Below, piece after piece: positions 21,826 through 33,575 of a stretch of DNA of 64,000 nt (position 1 is its first letter; each line of letters opens with the position of its first letter). A program made the translations under genes and the position numbers. The notes under the pieces were generated by a model. It saw only the letters and a list, made by a program, of their open reading frames with translations, was not told the DNA's origin and ran no database searches. The DNA comes from Aaosphaeria pasadenensis (lineage: Eukaryota; Ascomycota; Dothideomycetes; Pleosporales): assembly GCA_022813625.1 (NCBI GenBank), contig JAKLMB010000041.1, positions 1-64,000 of the forward strand, given 5' to 3'.

Positions 21826-23482
21826 ATGGCAGACACTCTGGGCCAGAAGAATGAGATGGGAGGTGACCAGATCCACGAGGTGCCATCTGTTGCAGTCGAG
21901 AACGGCAGCAAACTTCTCTCCGTGAAAGATGCCGATCCAGCCTTGGTCTTCATGGCTGGAGAGACCATTGAGTACACTGCGGAAGAGGGAACTGCCGTGC
22001 TGCGAAAGATTGACTTGATGTTGATGCCTATGCTTTGCTGGGTGTATGCCTTGCAATTCGCAGACAAGACATCTCTCAACTACGCATCTTTGATGGGAAT
22101 CCGCGAAGACACCCACCTCGATCCAAAGTCTCAGGAATACAGCTGGGCATCCAGTATCTTCTACGCCGGTTACATTGCCTTTGAGTAAGTTTATATTCAA
22201 TCAATTCTTGCAGTAGGATATACTCACATGTCTGGTCAGATTTCCAACGACCTATCTCCTACGACGTCTGCCATTGGGCAAATATACATCCGTTAACATC
22301 ATCCTATGGGGTGGTGTTCTCCTCTGCCATTGTGCTGCATCATCTTATGTTGGTTTGATGTGTGTCCGATTTTTCCTGGGTGCTCTGGAAGCCACTGTCA
22401 CTCCAGCATTCGTCATTTTGACATCTATGTGGTAAGTTCAGCTGAACAATTTTACGTGTCCTCGCCACTTTCTAACAAATGATTATAGGTACAAACAAGA
22501 TGAACAGGCAAAGCGTATGGGATGGTGGTTGGCTTGCAACGGTGTCGCATTGCTCGTCATGGGCCCGGTGGCCTACGGTCTTTCTGGTATCCAGGAACCG
22601 TCCTTCGCTAACTGGAAAGTCTTGTTCCTTGTTCTCGGAGCACCGACTGTTTTGACTGGGTTTGCTCTGTTCTACTACATGCCGGACAACCAGATTCAGG
22701 CGAAGTTCCTCACCCACCGCGAGAAGCAGATTGCCATCGATCGCATCCGTGGCAATCATCAGGGTATCGGTTCCACAGTCTGGAAGTGGGATCAATTCTT
22801 TGAGGCCTTCCGTGACCCCAGGACCTATCTCTATGTGTTGTTCTCGCTACTCATGAACATCCCCAACGGAGGAATTACCTCCTTCGGATCGATCGTTATC
22901 AAGTCTTTCGGATTCACTCCTCGCCTCTCCTTGCTGTTGAATATGCCTACTGGTGTGGTTGACATCTTCTGCAAGCTGTTCTTCACCTGGCTCTCGGACA
23001 AATATCTTGACAGGACACTTTTCGCTTTCATCGCCATTCTCATCCCAATGATTGGTGGCATCATGATGATCACGATTCCTCTTAGTGCTCAAGCCGCGCT
23101 CCTTGTTGGATACTACTTCATCGGCGCCGCAGGCTCTGCCTGGTGTCTTGTCATGGTCATGATTTCCAACAACACCTTGGGTTACACGAAGAAGGCGACG
23201 GTCAGCGGTTGTCAAATTCTTGCCTACGCTGCTGGAAACTGGATCGGCCCACAGACATTCCGCTCTAACGAGGCTCCCCTCTACCACAATGGCAAGATGA
23301 TGGTCGCCATCATGTATGGTCTGGCTGCATGCACGCTAGTTGCACTCCGCTTCGTTAACATCTGGGAGAACAAGAGGAGAGACAAGAAGGCTGCGGAAGA
23401 GCCCGAAGCCCCGGAAGTCGAGGGTACAGAATTCTTGGATCTCACCGATTTCCAACTCCCACACTTCCGATATGTATTGTAG
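21826..23482 (+). CDS. MFS transporter, DAL5-like anion:cation symporter family
   Basis: Plasma-membrane carrier predicted to import an organic anion by proton symport. Three exons (21826-22184, 22240-22431, 22489-23482), introns of 55 and 57 nt, 514 aa. Seen: a soluble N-terminus of about 65 residues, then DLMLMPMLCWVYALQFADKTSLNYASLMG, the classic first helix of the allantoate/nicotinate/vitamin carrier family. The CVRFFLGALEATVTPAF segment and the long central loop fit a 12-helix MFS protein, as does the late GNWIGPQTF motif. The C-terminus is cytoplasmic and acidic. The family moves allantoate, nicotinate, biotin, pantothenate and similar monocarboxylates. In this cluster it is the likely entry step for the substrate. 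Convergent with the oxoprolinase gene. Confidence 0.9.
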
Positions 23483-23993
23483 TCGATGGCTGGAATCTTG
23501 TCAATTTAGACACTTGGATGATCCCGAATCTGGTAATTGGACGCCCTTCATTCACTTCTTCTACTACGTAACAAGTCAAGGTATCTTATGTAGTCCCCAT
23601 TTGGGGTTTGTCATATGATTAGGGATCTGGCTGTTTGTGTACATACTCTCTTTTACCTCATCTTGAGCGCAAGCATATATAGATGAATCATACTTAGTAC
23701 TATCCAGTTTTCCGATAAGGTCGCACCTCCGTTGATTTGAACCCGACAAGATTGTATCCGAATTTCTTTGCCAAAGTATCAATTTCTAATTTACCTGTGT
23801 AAACAACTACTATTGAAACTTCGGCTTTCGTAAAGCTGGTAAATCGTAGCCAGCGCCTTTCTTTAGACAAAGGAGTGCATGGAACATCTTGAAGAGGGAT
23901 AGCACAGTCCAGGAGAGAAGATCTCAAGCACAATCATTAAGAAGTTGATGTGAAGGAAGAAAACTTATCATTATTGAACACACTTTAGAGTAA
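23483..23993. other. Convergent intergenic region
   Basis: 3' flanks of the MFS and oxoprolinase genes. Neither a coding frame with motif support nor a copy of the cluster palindrome is seen, as expected if the palindrome is a promoter element. Confidence 0.55.
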
Positions 23994-26900
23994 CTACAGC
24001 TCTACAGCACCATAGCCGCCACCGCCCGGCGTCTCAATGACTAGTCTCTCACCAGGCTGAACGAACACCGAATTCTTTCCTCCTATTGAAATCTGTGTGC
24101 CATCTGTCCGCACCCATGTATTGGCTCCCCTTCTTCCTTCGCCTCCACCCTCCATGCCATATGGAGCGAATGAACGCCTTTCTGATAGCATAGCTGCCGA
24201 CATCGGGATGCGGAACTCGACGTCGCGCACCAAGCCATCGCCACCGGGGTTCTTTCCAGAGCCTCCGCTATGGGGGCGCAGACCGAACTGCTTCAGAATC
24301 ACGGGATACCGTCGCTCAAGCGACTCTGGGTCCGTGATTCTCGTATTGGTCATATTCGTATGAACTCCACTGGTGCCGATCCACGTCGGGCCTGCGCCTG
24401 CACCTCCACCAATTGTTTCATAGTAACCGAAGCCACCCTCGCCGTCGATACCAAAGGTGAAGTTGTTCATGCAGCCTTGACTTGCGGCGCAGACTCTGAA
24501 AGCTTTGAAGATGACATCTACAATGCGTTGACTAGTCAACACATTTCCTGCGCATACTGCCGCATCGAACTTGGGCCGGAGCAGTGAGTTATCAGGGATG
24601 ACGATGTCGATTGGTTTGATGCAGCCATGATTCAGCGGGATGTCGGCATCGACCATGCAGCGCAAAGCGTACAGTACGGACGAATTGGTGATAGCTGGCG
24701 GGGCGTTCCAGTTACCATGTACCTGAGTGCCCGTGCCAGTGAAATCGAAGACCGCCGAGCCGTCCTCGCGGATGGTTACCTTGAGCTGGATGGGAGTACC
24801 GTCGTCCATATGGTCGACCGCTGCTATTTCCGTCCCGCTGAACTTTGGAGCAAGTCGCTTGAAGAGGTTGCGGATGGCTAGCTCGGCAGCGTCTTGAATG
24901 GCGCCCATGTAGGCTTGGACGACGCTCATGGTGTATTCTTTGATCAACAGTCGCACAAGCTGAATACCGCAGTAGTTCGCTGCGATTTGTGCCTTGATGT
25001 CCGTGACATTCTCTTGGTAACACCTTGAGCCGCTGGAGTTGGGGTACTTGGCCGGCTCAACACACAAAATCCGATAAAGTTCGTCTTCTGCAATCTTGCC
25101 GTCTCGGACGATCAAGATCGAATCGAAGACCGCACCTTCTTCCCACAGGAACCGTGAGTTTGGTGGCATCGAACCTGGCAGGATTCCGCCAACATCGGCA
25201 TGGTGTCCGCGCGACGCAGCCCAGAAGATGACCTCCTTCCCTTCCGCGTCAAACACTGGCGTGGTCAAAGTAAGATCAGGGAGATGAACACCTCCAAAGC
25301 GAGGCGAATTGGACAAGAGAACATCTCCGTCTTTCAGCTTTCCTGCCCACTGCTTGATTTGTGACTGTACGGCAAACGCCATGCTTCCAATCATAGCAGG
25401 GACATGAGGTGCATTGGCGACCAGAGAACCATCGGGGCTGAAGATCGCACAGCTGAAGTCTAACCTCTCCTTGATATTTGCACTCACACTGACATTCTGA
25501 AGAACTCGACCCATCTGCTCTGCGATACCGAAGAAGCGGTGGCGGAACACGGAAAGTTGTATCGGGTCGATTTCGGACGCGCTCAAGGATTGCTTTTGTG
25601 AGTCTTCGACGGTCAGGACCAGGTTGTCGCCGGAGAGGACTGCAGATGCGTTGGGGGATACAATGATGGTCTGGGTCTTGTCGACAATGAGTGCAGGGCC
25701 AGCCACTGTGGAGCCCTGTTCAAAGGTGTCAAACACGTAGATTGGAATATTGATCCATCCACGAGAAGCGAAGTAGACTTCCTTTGACGAGCTAGGCTTG
25801 GGAGCATGGACGGACTTTTGAAGTTTCGATGAAGATGAATCGGTGCTGCTCGACGAGTTTTCGTATTTTCCAACCGCTCGCACGCGCACTGTATCCACGA
25901 AAATGGCTCTGTTCGTGGGAGTGAACCCAAATTGTTGATGATGTGCGTCGATAAACTTTTGCCGAGAATCAACGCCCTCATCCGCGTGGATCATCATAAC
26001 AGTCTCGCTTCCATCGTATCGCATGCTCAAGAATTTGTGAGCTTGTACGATTGGAAACGCTTCCATTGATGGGTGACTTTTTGCTGTCTCGGCCAGCTCG
26101 TTCAATTGTTTATAGATTGAATCGGTGGCCGTATCGAGATCTTTGACGCATGTTCGCTCTTCTTCATGAACGACATCAGCCAAGCCAATTCCATACGCGG
26201 AGAGAATTGAAGAGTACTTGTGGATGACGACTCTCTTAATCCCAAGGATATCTGCAATTGCGCAAGCATGTTGGCCACCGGCTCCTCCGAACGATGCAAG
26301 GTCATGTTTTGAAGCATCGTGGCCTCTCGACTCGGTAAGAGACCGGATAGGACCACACATGGCTTGGTTGGCGACTTGGATGAATCCGTCGGCAACCTCG
26401 ACCCATGAAAGAGACTTGCCAGTATCGCGATTTATCTCCTTTGTGAGCTCTTCGAACTTGGTCAGAACAATTTCTCGATCGAGAGGCTGATCCTCGTTAG
26501 GACCGAAAACGGATGGGAAATGCTCAGGAATCAGTCGCCCGAGTGCTAGATTGGCGTCGGTCACAGTGAGAGGACCACCATTCCTGTAGCAAGCGGGGCC
26601 AGGGCTGGAGGAAGCGCTTTCAGGGCCGACAGTCATTAGACCATTTCGCCAGGCAAGAATACTTCCACCTCCAGCCGCAATGGTGCTGACATCGAGCTGT
26701 GGAACGTGAATTGGGATTCCGGCAGTCGTTGTTTCAAAGACATGCTGTAGATCACCGTCGTACCGGCTGACATCCGTACTTGTGCCGCCCATGTCAAAGC
26801 CGATGACTGGAATTTTGTTCTCTTTGTCATAGCAGGTTTCGGCGTAGCCGACTACACCTCCCGCGGGACCTGATAAGATGGAGCGCAACCCTGAAAGATC

Positions 26901-27828
26901 TGAAGACGGCACAAGACCTCCGTCTGATTGCATGAACTCAATTCTCGTTTCGGCTCTGCTAAGTTCTGGGAAACTTGCAGTAAACTGATCCAGATATTTT
27001 GTTATCTCCGGAGTCAGATATGCATCTACGACTGTTGAGTTGCCTCGAGGGACTATTTTCGACCTTTGGGAAACTTCGTGTGAGAGTGAGATATTGGTGA
27101 ATCCAATCTTTGAAGCAATGTCTCGGATTTGGATCTCATGCTCGGGGTATATGTATGAGTGCATTAAGCATACTGCGATGGATCGGTAACCTTGGTTGTA
27201 GACATCCGATAGGTATTGTTGGACGGCGGGCACATCGAGCGTCTTCATAACTCTTATGCTCTCGCCTGAGACCTTGGTAACTATGTCTGGCACTTCGGGA
27301 TATTGCATGGTCAATTTCCTCAACTCTGAATCTGAACATGTTGTGGGTACAACTCTTTCATCCACCTCGAAAACATTAGAGTACAACACCTCTGCTCGCT
27401 TGATGGATAGATCGAACATTGCAGGTCGGGATTGGTTGCCGATGAGAAGGATATCTTTGAATCCTTTTGTCACCAGGAATGCGGTTCTCTCCCCTTTCCG
27501 CTCCAACAGAGCATTTGTTGCTACAGTGGTTCCCATGCGAATCCATTCTGAGGTAAACAAGTTAGCACGATTTCGGAGTCCGTTTCAATGAGGCGTACTT
27601 ACCAACGTTGCTGAGATCCAAAGCTGTTCCTCTTGGAATTGGCTTATTTTCAACCTTCTCCAACACCTGTCTAATGGCCTCCGTTGGTGCATCAGGATAA
27701 TTCTTCTTGTCAGAAGACAAAATCTTGATCACAATGTCGGCCTGGTCTTGCACACGAGCGATGCAGTCGGTGAATGTGCCTCCACGATCTATGGAGATCC
27801 TCACTACGGGCTTTGTGATAGAAGGCAT
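23994..27828 (-). CDS. 5-Oxoprolinase (ATP-hydrolysing), fused hydantoinase A/B type
   Basis: ATP-dependent opening of 5-oxo-L-proline to L-glutamate, or of a related lactam. Two exons (27603-27828, 23994-27547), a 55-nt intron, 1259 aa, close to the usual eukaryotic length. The N-terminal hydantoinase-A half has the ATP-binding start [18 protein letters not shown] and then [19 protein letters not shown] and [17 protein letters not shown]. The hydantoinase-B half begins around residue 700 with [20 protein letters not shown], and includes [38 protein letters not shown] and a Gly-rich end ETPGGGGYG. No break or frameshift. It shares a 556-bp divergent promoter with the flavin monooxygenase; a cluster palindrome sits in the middle. 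Placement in a catabolic cluster raises the chance that its substrate is a substituted oxoproline rather than glutathione-derived 5-oxoproline. Confidence 0.92.
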
Positions 27829-28028
27829 TTTGTGTAAATCGTTTAACGAAAAGAAAATTGAATTATTCCAAGAGCATCACTATGCTTTCGCCAACAAGAT
27901 GATGATCAGACCACTTTATTGATAATGAAGCTCCAGTTATCCAACCTATCGTTCCGGCATTGAGTTCCTTTAATTCTATCACAATCATACGGATAATGGC
28001 TCATCTGACTATGTTCCATATCGGAGAG

Positions 28029-28115
28029 CTCCACATTGTCCTCCGCGTTACTATTCACATTGTGAGGGGTAGAGATGGTGGCGAGAATGTGGAGGCGGAG
28101 TATGTGGTGCTCCAC
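28029..28115. promoter_or_regulatory. Cluster palindrome and half-sites (oxoprolinase/monooxygenase promoter)
   Basis: Full palindrome GTGGTGCTCCAC at 28104-28115, with adjacent direct half-sites GTGGAG (28089-28094) and GCGGAG (28095-28100) and a lone CTCCAC at 28029-28034. It is central in the divergent region, roughly 270 bp from each start codon. Confidence 0.65.
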
Positions 28116-28384
28116 ATCCGACAATCATTTGGCCGGGGAGCGAGCAATCGTCTGTACACACAATTGCTCACGCTATCTCACCCCGCGTTGATCGCGCATT
28201 GGAATAGTTGGTGGGAGGCAATGCGAATACTTAGTGTGCTTGTCCTCTTGCTTTAAAAAAAGTACAAGATCGTGCTTCCATCTCATACTTTCATTGATTG
28301 ATTCATTTGGCAAAGGTTTCGCAATTCAATTGATTCATTGCCAATTTCTTTCTCTATTACTATTAGCATCAAAATCAATCCACA

Positions 28385-30347
28385 ATGGGTTCCATTTCTG
28401 TCGACATTCTGCCCGACGCGGTACCAGTAGCCCAATTCAGCAAACCAAAAGTCTTGAGCGAAGTCAAGGAAATCCACCAAGAAGCAAATGGACTCAAAAC
28501 GCCTTACAAAATCGTGGAGACTCCTAGCAGAATAGGCCGCAAGCTCAAGATCATTGTGGTCGGTGCCGGAGCAAGCGCCATCAACTTCGCACATGAAGTC
28601 CAAGAGAGCACACTTGATCTCGATCTTGTCTGCTACGAGAAGAACCCGTCGGTTGGAGGTACTTGGTACGAGAATAGATACCCTGGCTGTGGGTGCGACA
28701 TTCCATCAGTCAACTACCAACTTTCGTGGGCACCTTCGCCGGACTGGCCATCCTTGTAAGTTCAAAAGTTTCCGGCCCGAAACACCCAACATACTAATCC
28801 AGATCTTAGCTATTCGAGTGCTAGTGACATCTTAGCATACTTCAAGGGCGTTGTTGAGAAGTACAATCTCATGCAATACATTAAACTCAACCATCAAGTC
28901 GTTGGAGCAACTTGGAATGAGCAAGAGCAGCGTTGGCATGTCAAGATCCAGAGGGGAGACGATCCTAACGATGTGATTGAGGATAGCGCCGATGTCTTCA
29001 TCAACGCCAGTGGAGTTCTGAACAAGTGGAAGTGGCCTGCGATCAAAGGTCGGGAGACTTTCCAAGGACCAATGCTACACAGCGCAAACTGGGATGATTC
29101 TATTGAACTGAAAGGAAAGCGTGTCGGTGTTATTGGTTCAGGTTCTTCAGCCGTGCAAATTGTGCCTAACATTCAGCCAAGTAAGTTTGGTTTGCTTCCC
29201 CCTTAATTCTCCTGCTAATCTCAACTAGTTGTTGGGGATATGAAATGTTTCATCCGGAGCCCTGGTTGGGTAACAGCGGGTTTCGGCCAGAGATTCGCTG
29301 GTAAAGGCGGTGCGAATTTTAAGTACAACGAGGAACAAAAAGCAATCTTAAAGAACGACCCTCGCAAGTATCTTGCGTATCGCAAAAAGATCGAATCTGA
29401 ATTGAACTCGAGATTCAGGTTCATTTTGAACGGCTCCAAAGAGCAGCAGGAGGCCAAAGAGGTATGTGGAGAATTCGGAGCTTTGCTATGGCCCAGACAT
29501 TAACATGATACAGTATGCCGACAAAGAGATGCGCAAGAAGCTTGCTTCGAAGCCAGACATCGCCGATGTTATAGTTCCAAAGAACTTCGCTGTTGGCTGC
29601 AGAAGGCCCACTCCCGGAAATGGCTACTTGGAGGCTCTCTGCGAAGACAATGTCAGCGTAGTATCTCAGTCCATTGAGCAAATCACACCCAAGGGAATCA
29701 AAACAAAGGATGGCGTCGAACACGAATTCGATGTCATCATTTGCGCAACTGGCTTCGACGTTAGCTGGCGACCTCGCTACCCTACGATTGGACGCGGCGG
29801 TAAGAGTCTGAGTGAGGAGTGGAAGGAGATTCCAAACACCTACCTCTCCATCACAGTTCCTCACTTCCCGAATTACCTAATCTTTAACGGACCATTCGGA
29901 CCCTACGGACACGGAAGCTTCCTGCCCATCACCGAGCTTTTGGCCAAACATTTCATCAAGATTTTCACGAAGATGTCTCACGAGGCTATCACATCATTTG
30001 ATCCAAAGGTCGAGGCAGTCGAAGATTTCATCCAGCACCGCAGACAATTCTTGCCACGTACCGCATGGTCTTCGCCTTGCAGCTCATGGTTCAAACAGGG
30101 TACGATTGACGGAGAGATCATGATGTGGCCGGGATCGCGCATCCATTTCTTCGAGAACATGGACAACCCCAGGTGGGAAGACTATAACTTGAAGTACACG
30201 ACTTCAAATAGATTTGGCCATTTTGGTAATGGCTTTGCTGCTAGAGAGTTCGATGGGCGCGATCTCAGCTGGTACCTTGGGATGTTGGACGGAGAAGACA
30301 CTCAACAGGAGCTGCCCGATGAGGAATTCAGTGAATTCATGGCTTAG
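28385..30347 (+). CDS. Flavin-dependent monooxygenase, Baeyer-Villiger type
   Basis: Class B flavoprotein predicted to insert oxygen next to a ketone using NADPH and O2. Four exons (28385-28755, 28810-29180, 29229-29461, 29514-30347), introns of 54, 48 and 52 nt, 602 aa. Seen in order: the FAD Rossmann motif IIVVGAGASAINFAHE near residue 55, YPGCGCDIPSVNYQLSW, the diagnostic fingerprint F-x-G-x3-H-x3-W as FQGPMLHSANW, the NADPH Rossmann motif GVIGSGSSAVQIVP, and the DVIICATGFD segment. The start ATG follows a poly-A-free short leader. Product is probably cytosolic or peroxisomal; no clear targeting signal ends the chain. Substrate unknown. Its divergent promoter with oxoprolinase suggests co-induction; a lactone or lactam precursor of the oxoprolinase substrate is possible but unproven. 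Confidence 0.9.
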
Positions 30348-31021
30348 ATAGAACATTTTTTGGCAATTAAAGCGGTTTTCTTACTACAATTTGCACACGT
30401 TAAGTGAGAAGTGATAGAATCTGACCCAGTTCAAATACCAATTCTTTGCGTTGTTGCACAGGGAATGTATCAATCTGAGATAGTAGAATCATCACATATG
30501 CATATTGGCAATGTATACTGTCCTAGACCGGAATTAATGGTTGCATCAAATGTCCAGAACCAAAGTAATGCCGGTTCAATTACGTGTTCTTCTGGATCTT
30601 ATGTCACATGGGCATGGCCTCAGCTTACAGTTACTCCACGCCGATAACGATATCAAAAGGAATTAAGCAAACCATCTCCGCTCCAGTCGGCACCTCCGCA
30701 TTTGATCGCTGTGTGGAGAAATTGAGCGCACGCTAGACGATACGTGCTCCACTCGTGTGCTGAGACGGTCCGGTGGATGGGTAGAAGGTGGACGCGTCTC
30801 CGACATGCGGAGCTCCACATGGATATCTGTGCCGGTGGAATAGGTGTTACATCCGGTCAAATTGGTAAGTAGTATTCATTGATATATTGTAAGAATTCAT
30901 CGCAGTAACAGTATGCTGGGTCAGACACGGATCATAAAGCTGGTGCTCAAGTCAGAGTCAACATCCTACGATAGCAAGCACTTCGAAGAATCCACAGACT
31001 CAGGATCAACCAACGATAATA
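30348..31021. other. Intergenic region, dehydrogenase promoter
   Basis: No gene seen. Holds the palindrome annotated below and a lone CTCCAC at 30747-30752. Confidence 0.5.
30807..30818. promoter_or_regulatory. Cluster palindrome upstream of first beta-hydroxyacid dehydrogenase
   Basis: GCGGAGCTCCAC, one mismatch from the perfect palindrome, about 204 bp upstream of the start codon. Confidence 0.6.
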
Positions 31022-32323
31022 ATGGCGAAATCAGATAGCATAGCATTTATTGGCCTAGGCGCCATGGGATTCGGCATGGCTACAAACTTATTGAAGAGAG
31101 GATACGATGTCACAGGCTTCGACGCCTGGGGTCCAATGTTAGAACGATTCAGAGCAGCAGGAGGGAAAACTGCAGCGACTCCAGGAGAGGCCGTACGAGG
31201 GAAATCCATCGTCATAAGCTGTGTTGCAAACAGTCAACAAACACAATCCGTTTTCTTCACTGGCAATTCCCGTGCATGCCCGGAGCTGTCGTCAAATGCA
31301 ATCGTTCTCGTCGCATCCACAGTCTCGAGCGCATATGTTCAAGAATTCTCTCGCCAACTGATAGCCGAGGGCCGCGAGGATGTTTTTCTGGTTGATTGTC
31401 CGATATCTGGAGGAGTCCAGCGCGCGGCGGAGGGAACGCTGTCAATCATGGCAGCTGGTTCAGATGCGGCCATCGGCAAGGCACAAAACATTCTCTCCGA
31501 AATGTCGGCCGAGAAATCGCTGTACATCGTAAAAGGTGGAATTGGAGCGGGCAGCAACATGAAGATGGTCCATCAAGTTTTGGCGGCGATACACGTTCTG
31601 GCAGCATGTGAAGCCATGGGATTCGCAGACCACCTTGGCTTGGACCTATCCCAGACAAGGGAAGCAGTCCTGACATCTGATGCTCAATCCTTCATGTTCG
31701 ACCACCGCACGCCTAGGATCTTTACCAATTTTCAACCGGTCGCGAGCGCGTTGACCATCATGCTGAAGGATATTGGCATCATTACGTCGGAAGCAAGGCG
31801 GTGTAACTTTCTCGCACCGATGTCAACTATAGCAGAGCAGGCATACGTGACTGCATTCAGGCAAGGATACGGGCGCGATGACGACAGCGGACTCATTAGG
31901 ATTTACACCGGCGATGTCTCGACAAAAGATGGGAACATCTCTCCAGAAATGGATTCGATTGAGGAACGACTCGCATTGGTCATTGCTTTGCTGAAAGGCG
32001 TACATGTATGTGCAGCAGGCGAGGCTTTGGCATTTGCAGCACATCTGGGTTTGGATCTCAGTCAGGTATTGGATCTTTGCTTGAACGCAGCGGGATCAAG
32101 CCGAATGCTAGAACAAGTTGGCCCGGAAATCGTCAAGAAGCTCTCTGGGTCTGGTGAAGCGAAACATAGTACGCATCTTGACATCATTTCTAAGGAGTTA
32201 CAATATGCAGTAGAGAGGGCGAGCTTTGTGAAAGCTCCGCTATGGTTGGGTGCTCAGGCCAGTAATCTCCTCCAACAATCAAACGGGGGAGATATTACAA
32301 AGGTATGGGGTCAGACGGTTTAA
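31022..32323 (+). CDS. Beta-hydroxyacid dehydrogenase with duplicated C-terminal domain
   Basis: NAD(P)-dependent oxidoreductase of the 3-hydroxyisobutyrate/threonate dehydrogenase family. Intronless, 433 aa; the usual family length is about 290-320. Seen: the N-terminal Rossmann motif FIGLGAMGFGMATNLLKRGYDV, the substrate loop DCPISGGVQRAAEGTL, and the catalytic lysine in GAGSNMKMVHQ (about K181). The helical C-terminal domain then appears twice: IHVLAACEAMGFADHLGLDL near residue 188 and VHVCAAGEALAFAAHLGLDL near residue 327. The second copy follows no second Rossmann domain. Such extended proteins resemble the bacterial L-threonate dehydrogenase type, but reaction and substrate are not determined. 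It carries the cluster palindrome upstream and is convergent with a second dehydrogenase gene. Confidence 0.85.
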   Translation: MAKSDSIAFIGLGAMGFGMATNLLKRGYDVTGFDAWGPMLERFRAAGGKTAATPGEAVRGKSIVISCVANSQQTQSVFFTGNSRACPELSSNAIVLVASTVSSAYVQEFSRQLIAEGREDVFLVDCPISGGVQRAAEGTLSIMAAGSDAAIGKAQNILSEMSAEKSLYIVKGGIGAGSNMKMVHQVLAAIHVLAACEAMGFADHLGLDLSQTREAVLTSDAQSFMFDHRTPRIFTNFQPVASALTIMLKDIGIITSEARRCNFLAPMSTIAEQAYVTAFRQGYGRDDDSGLIRIYTGDVSTKDGNISPEMDSIEERLALVIALLKGVHVCAAGEALAFAAHLGLDLSQVLDLCLNAAGSSRMLEQVGPEIVKKLSGSGEAKHSTHLDIISKELQYAVERASFVKAPLWLGAQASNLLQQSNGGDITKVWGQTV

Positions 32324-32513
32324 GAAAATTTAGTGAATGTTCCCAATTCAAACTATAGAGCCTTTATCACGCAGTACATAATTCTGAAAAGTACAATTAT
32401 AGAGCACTAACGCATTTGATGGAGTTGAGATCAATGGTCACCACAGCTTAACCTTTATTCGCATGATATCAAGTTTGGACAGTAATGTAATTGAGATAAA
32501 CTACAATCTATTA

Positions 32514-33575
32514 CTACAAAGTACCGTCCCTCTTCTTACAAAAGTCCGAGAAGAAATCAAGCCCTGCATCATGTCGAATGGCGCCATACATTGAACTGCT
32601 ATCCAGTGGCCGGTCCGGTTGCAATTGACGAGCCTTCTCCATATGCGCCAAAGCAACTTCGCTAACTTCGAGCCTGGTGCCCGCCTCCTCCGCACATTTG
32701 AGCGCATGTTTTGCGTCCTTGATGGCAAGGGAGACGTCAAATCCTGCCTTTCCGCCCGGTGGAGGAGCATAATGGCCTTGCGTTACTCGCTTAGAATAGC
32801 TCTCTATGACAGGGCCAAACATATCTCCGATCATCTTTTCGAGGATTTCTGAACCCAATCCGGTCTTCTCCGCAAAAACATGTGCTTCTGACATTATTTC
32901 TACGAAGGAGACAACGCAGATGTTACCTGCGATCTTTAAAAGACTTGATTTGGACACTTGGTCGCCCATGTCGATGATTGAGCGTCCCATGACGCTGTCT
33001 AGATAGGTGGATATCTTCGACTTTGCACTTTCCGGGCCAGCGGCGACGAAGATAAGCTTTCCAGCCTCAGCCATAGGGGAGGCACCGAATACAGGAGCTA
33101 TTGATACGTGAGTGACAATTTTTGTAATGAGGTAGCAAGCTAGAACTCACCTGAAACAAATTCAGCGCCTGCTTTGCTCACGTTTTTGGAAATGAGCTCC
33201 GATGTATCTGGATGAACTGTAGAGCAGTCCACATATATTTTTCCACTGATATCGCCGGATGCGATGATCTCATTTGCAACTTCTAGCAAGACCGCGTCAT
33301 TGCTCACCTATCAATGTTAGTGTTTCGTTCGAATAAGTTAAGCTGAAACTCGCAGTACTTACGCAAGAGAATATTATATCGCATTTCTTTGCAAGTTCAC
33401 CGACTGACTCGGCAGGAATTGCGTTTAAAGTCTTCAGGGAGTCCCCGCGTGAAAGTGTGCGATTGGTGTATATCAACGCTGGAGAGTTTGTCTCATTGAA
33501 GTGCTTTTGTAGATTTTGGGACATGGCAATGCCCATGGACCCAAGGCCGATCCAGCCTACTTGTGGGGAAGTCAT
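32514..33575 (-). CDS. Beta-hydroxyacid dehydrogenase (3-hydroxyisobutyrate/glyoxylate reductase type)
   Basis: Three exons (33363-33575, 33151-33307, 32514-33097), introns of 55 and 53 nt, 317 aa, a normal length. Seen: N-terminal Rossmann motif VGWIGLGSMGIAMSQNLQKH, NRTLSRG in the cofactor-specificity loop, DCSTVHPDTSE, APVFGASPMAEAGKL (substrate loop) and the catalytic lysine in KSSLLKIAGN. The RT motif after the second beta strand favours NADPH over NAD, by general family experience. A reductase acting on a small 2-oxo or semialdehyde acid such as glyoxylate would fit downstream of an aldolase, but this is inference. Start ATG gives MTSPQVGWIGLG; a longer upstream extension lacks motif support. 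The cluster palindrome lies about 235 bp upstream. Confidence 0.88.

Noticed and set aside
21460..22200. 246-residue minus-strand frame upstream of and over the MFS gene
   Set aside because: No motifs, and it overlaps the MFS first exon, which is well supported on the other strand.
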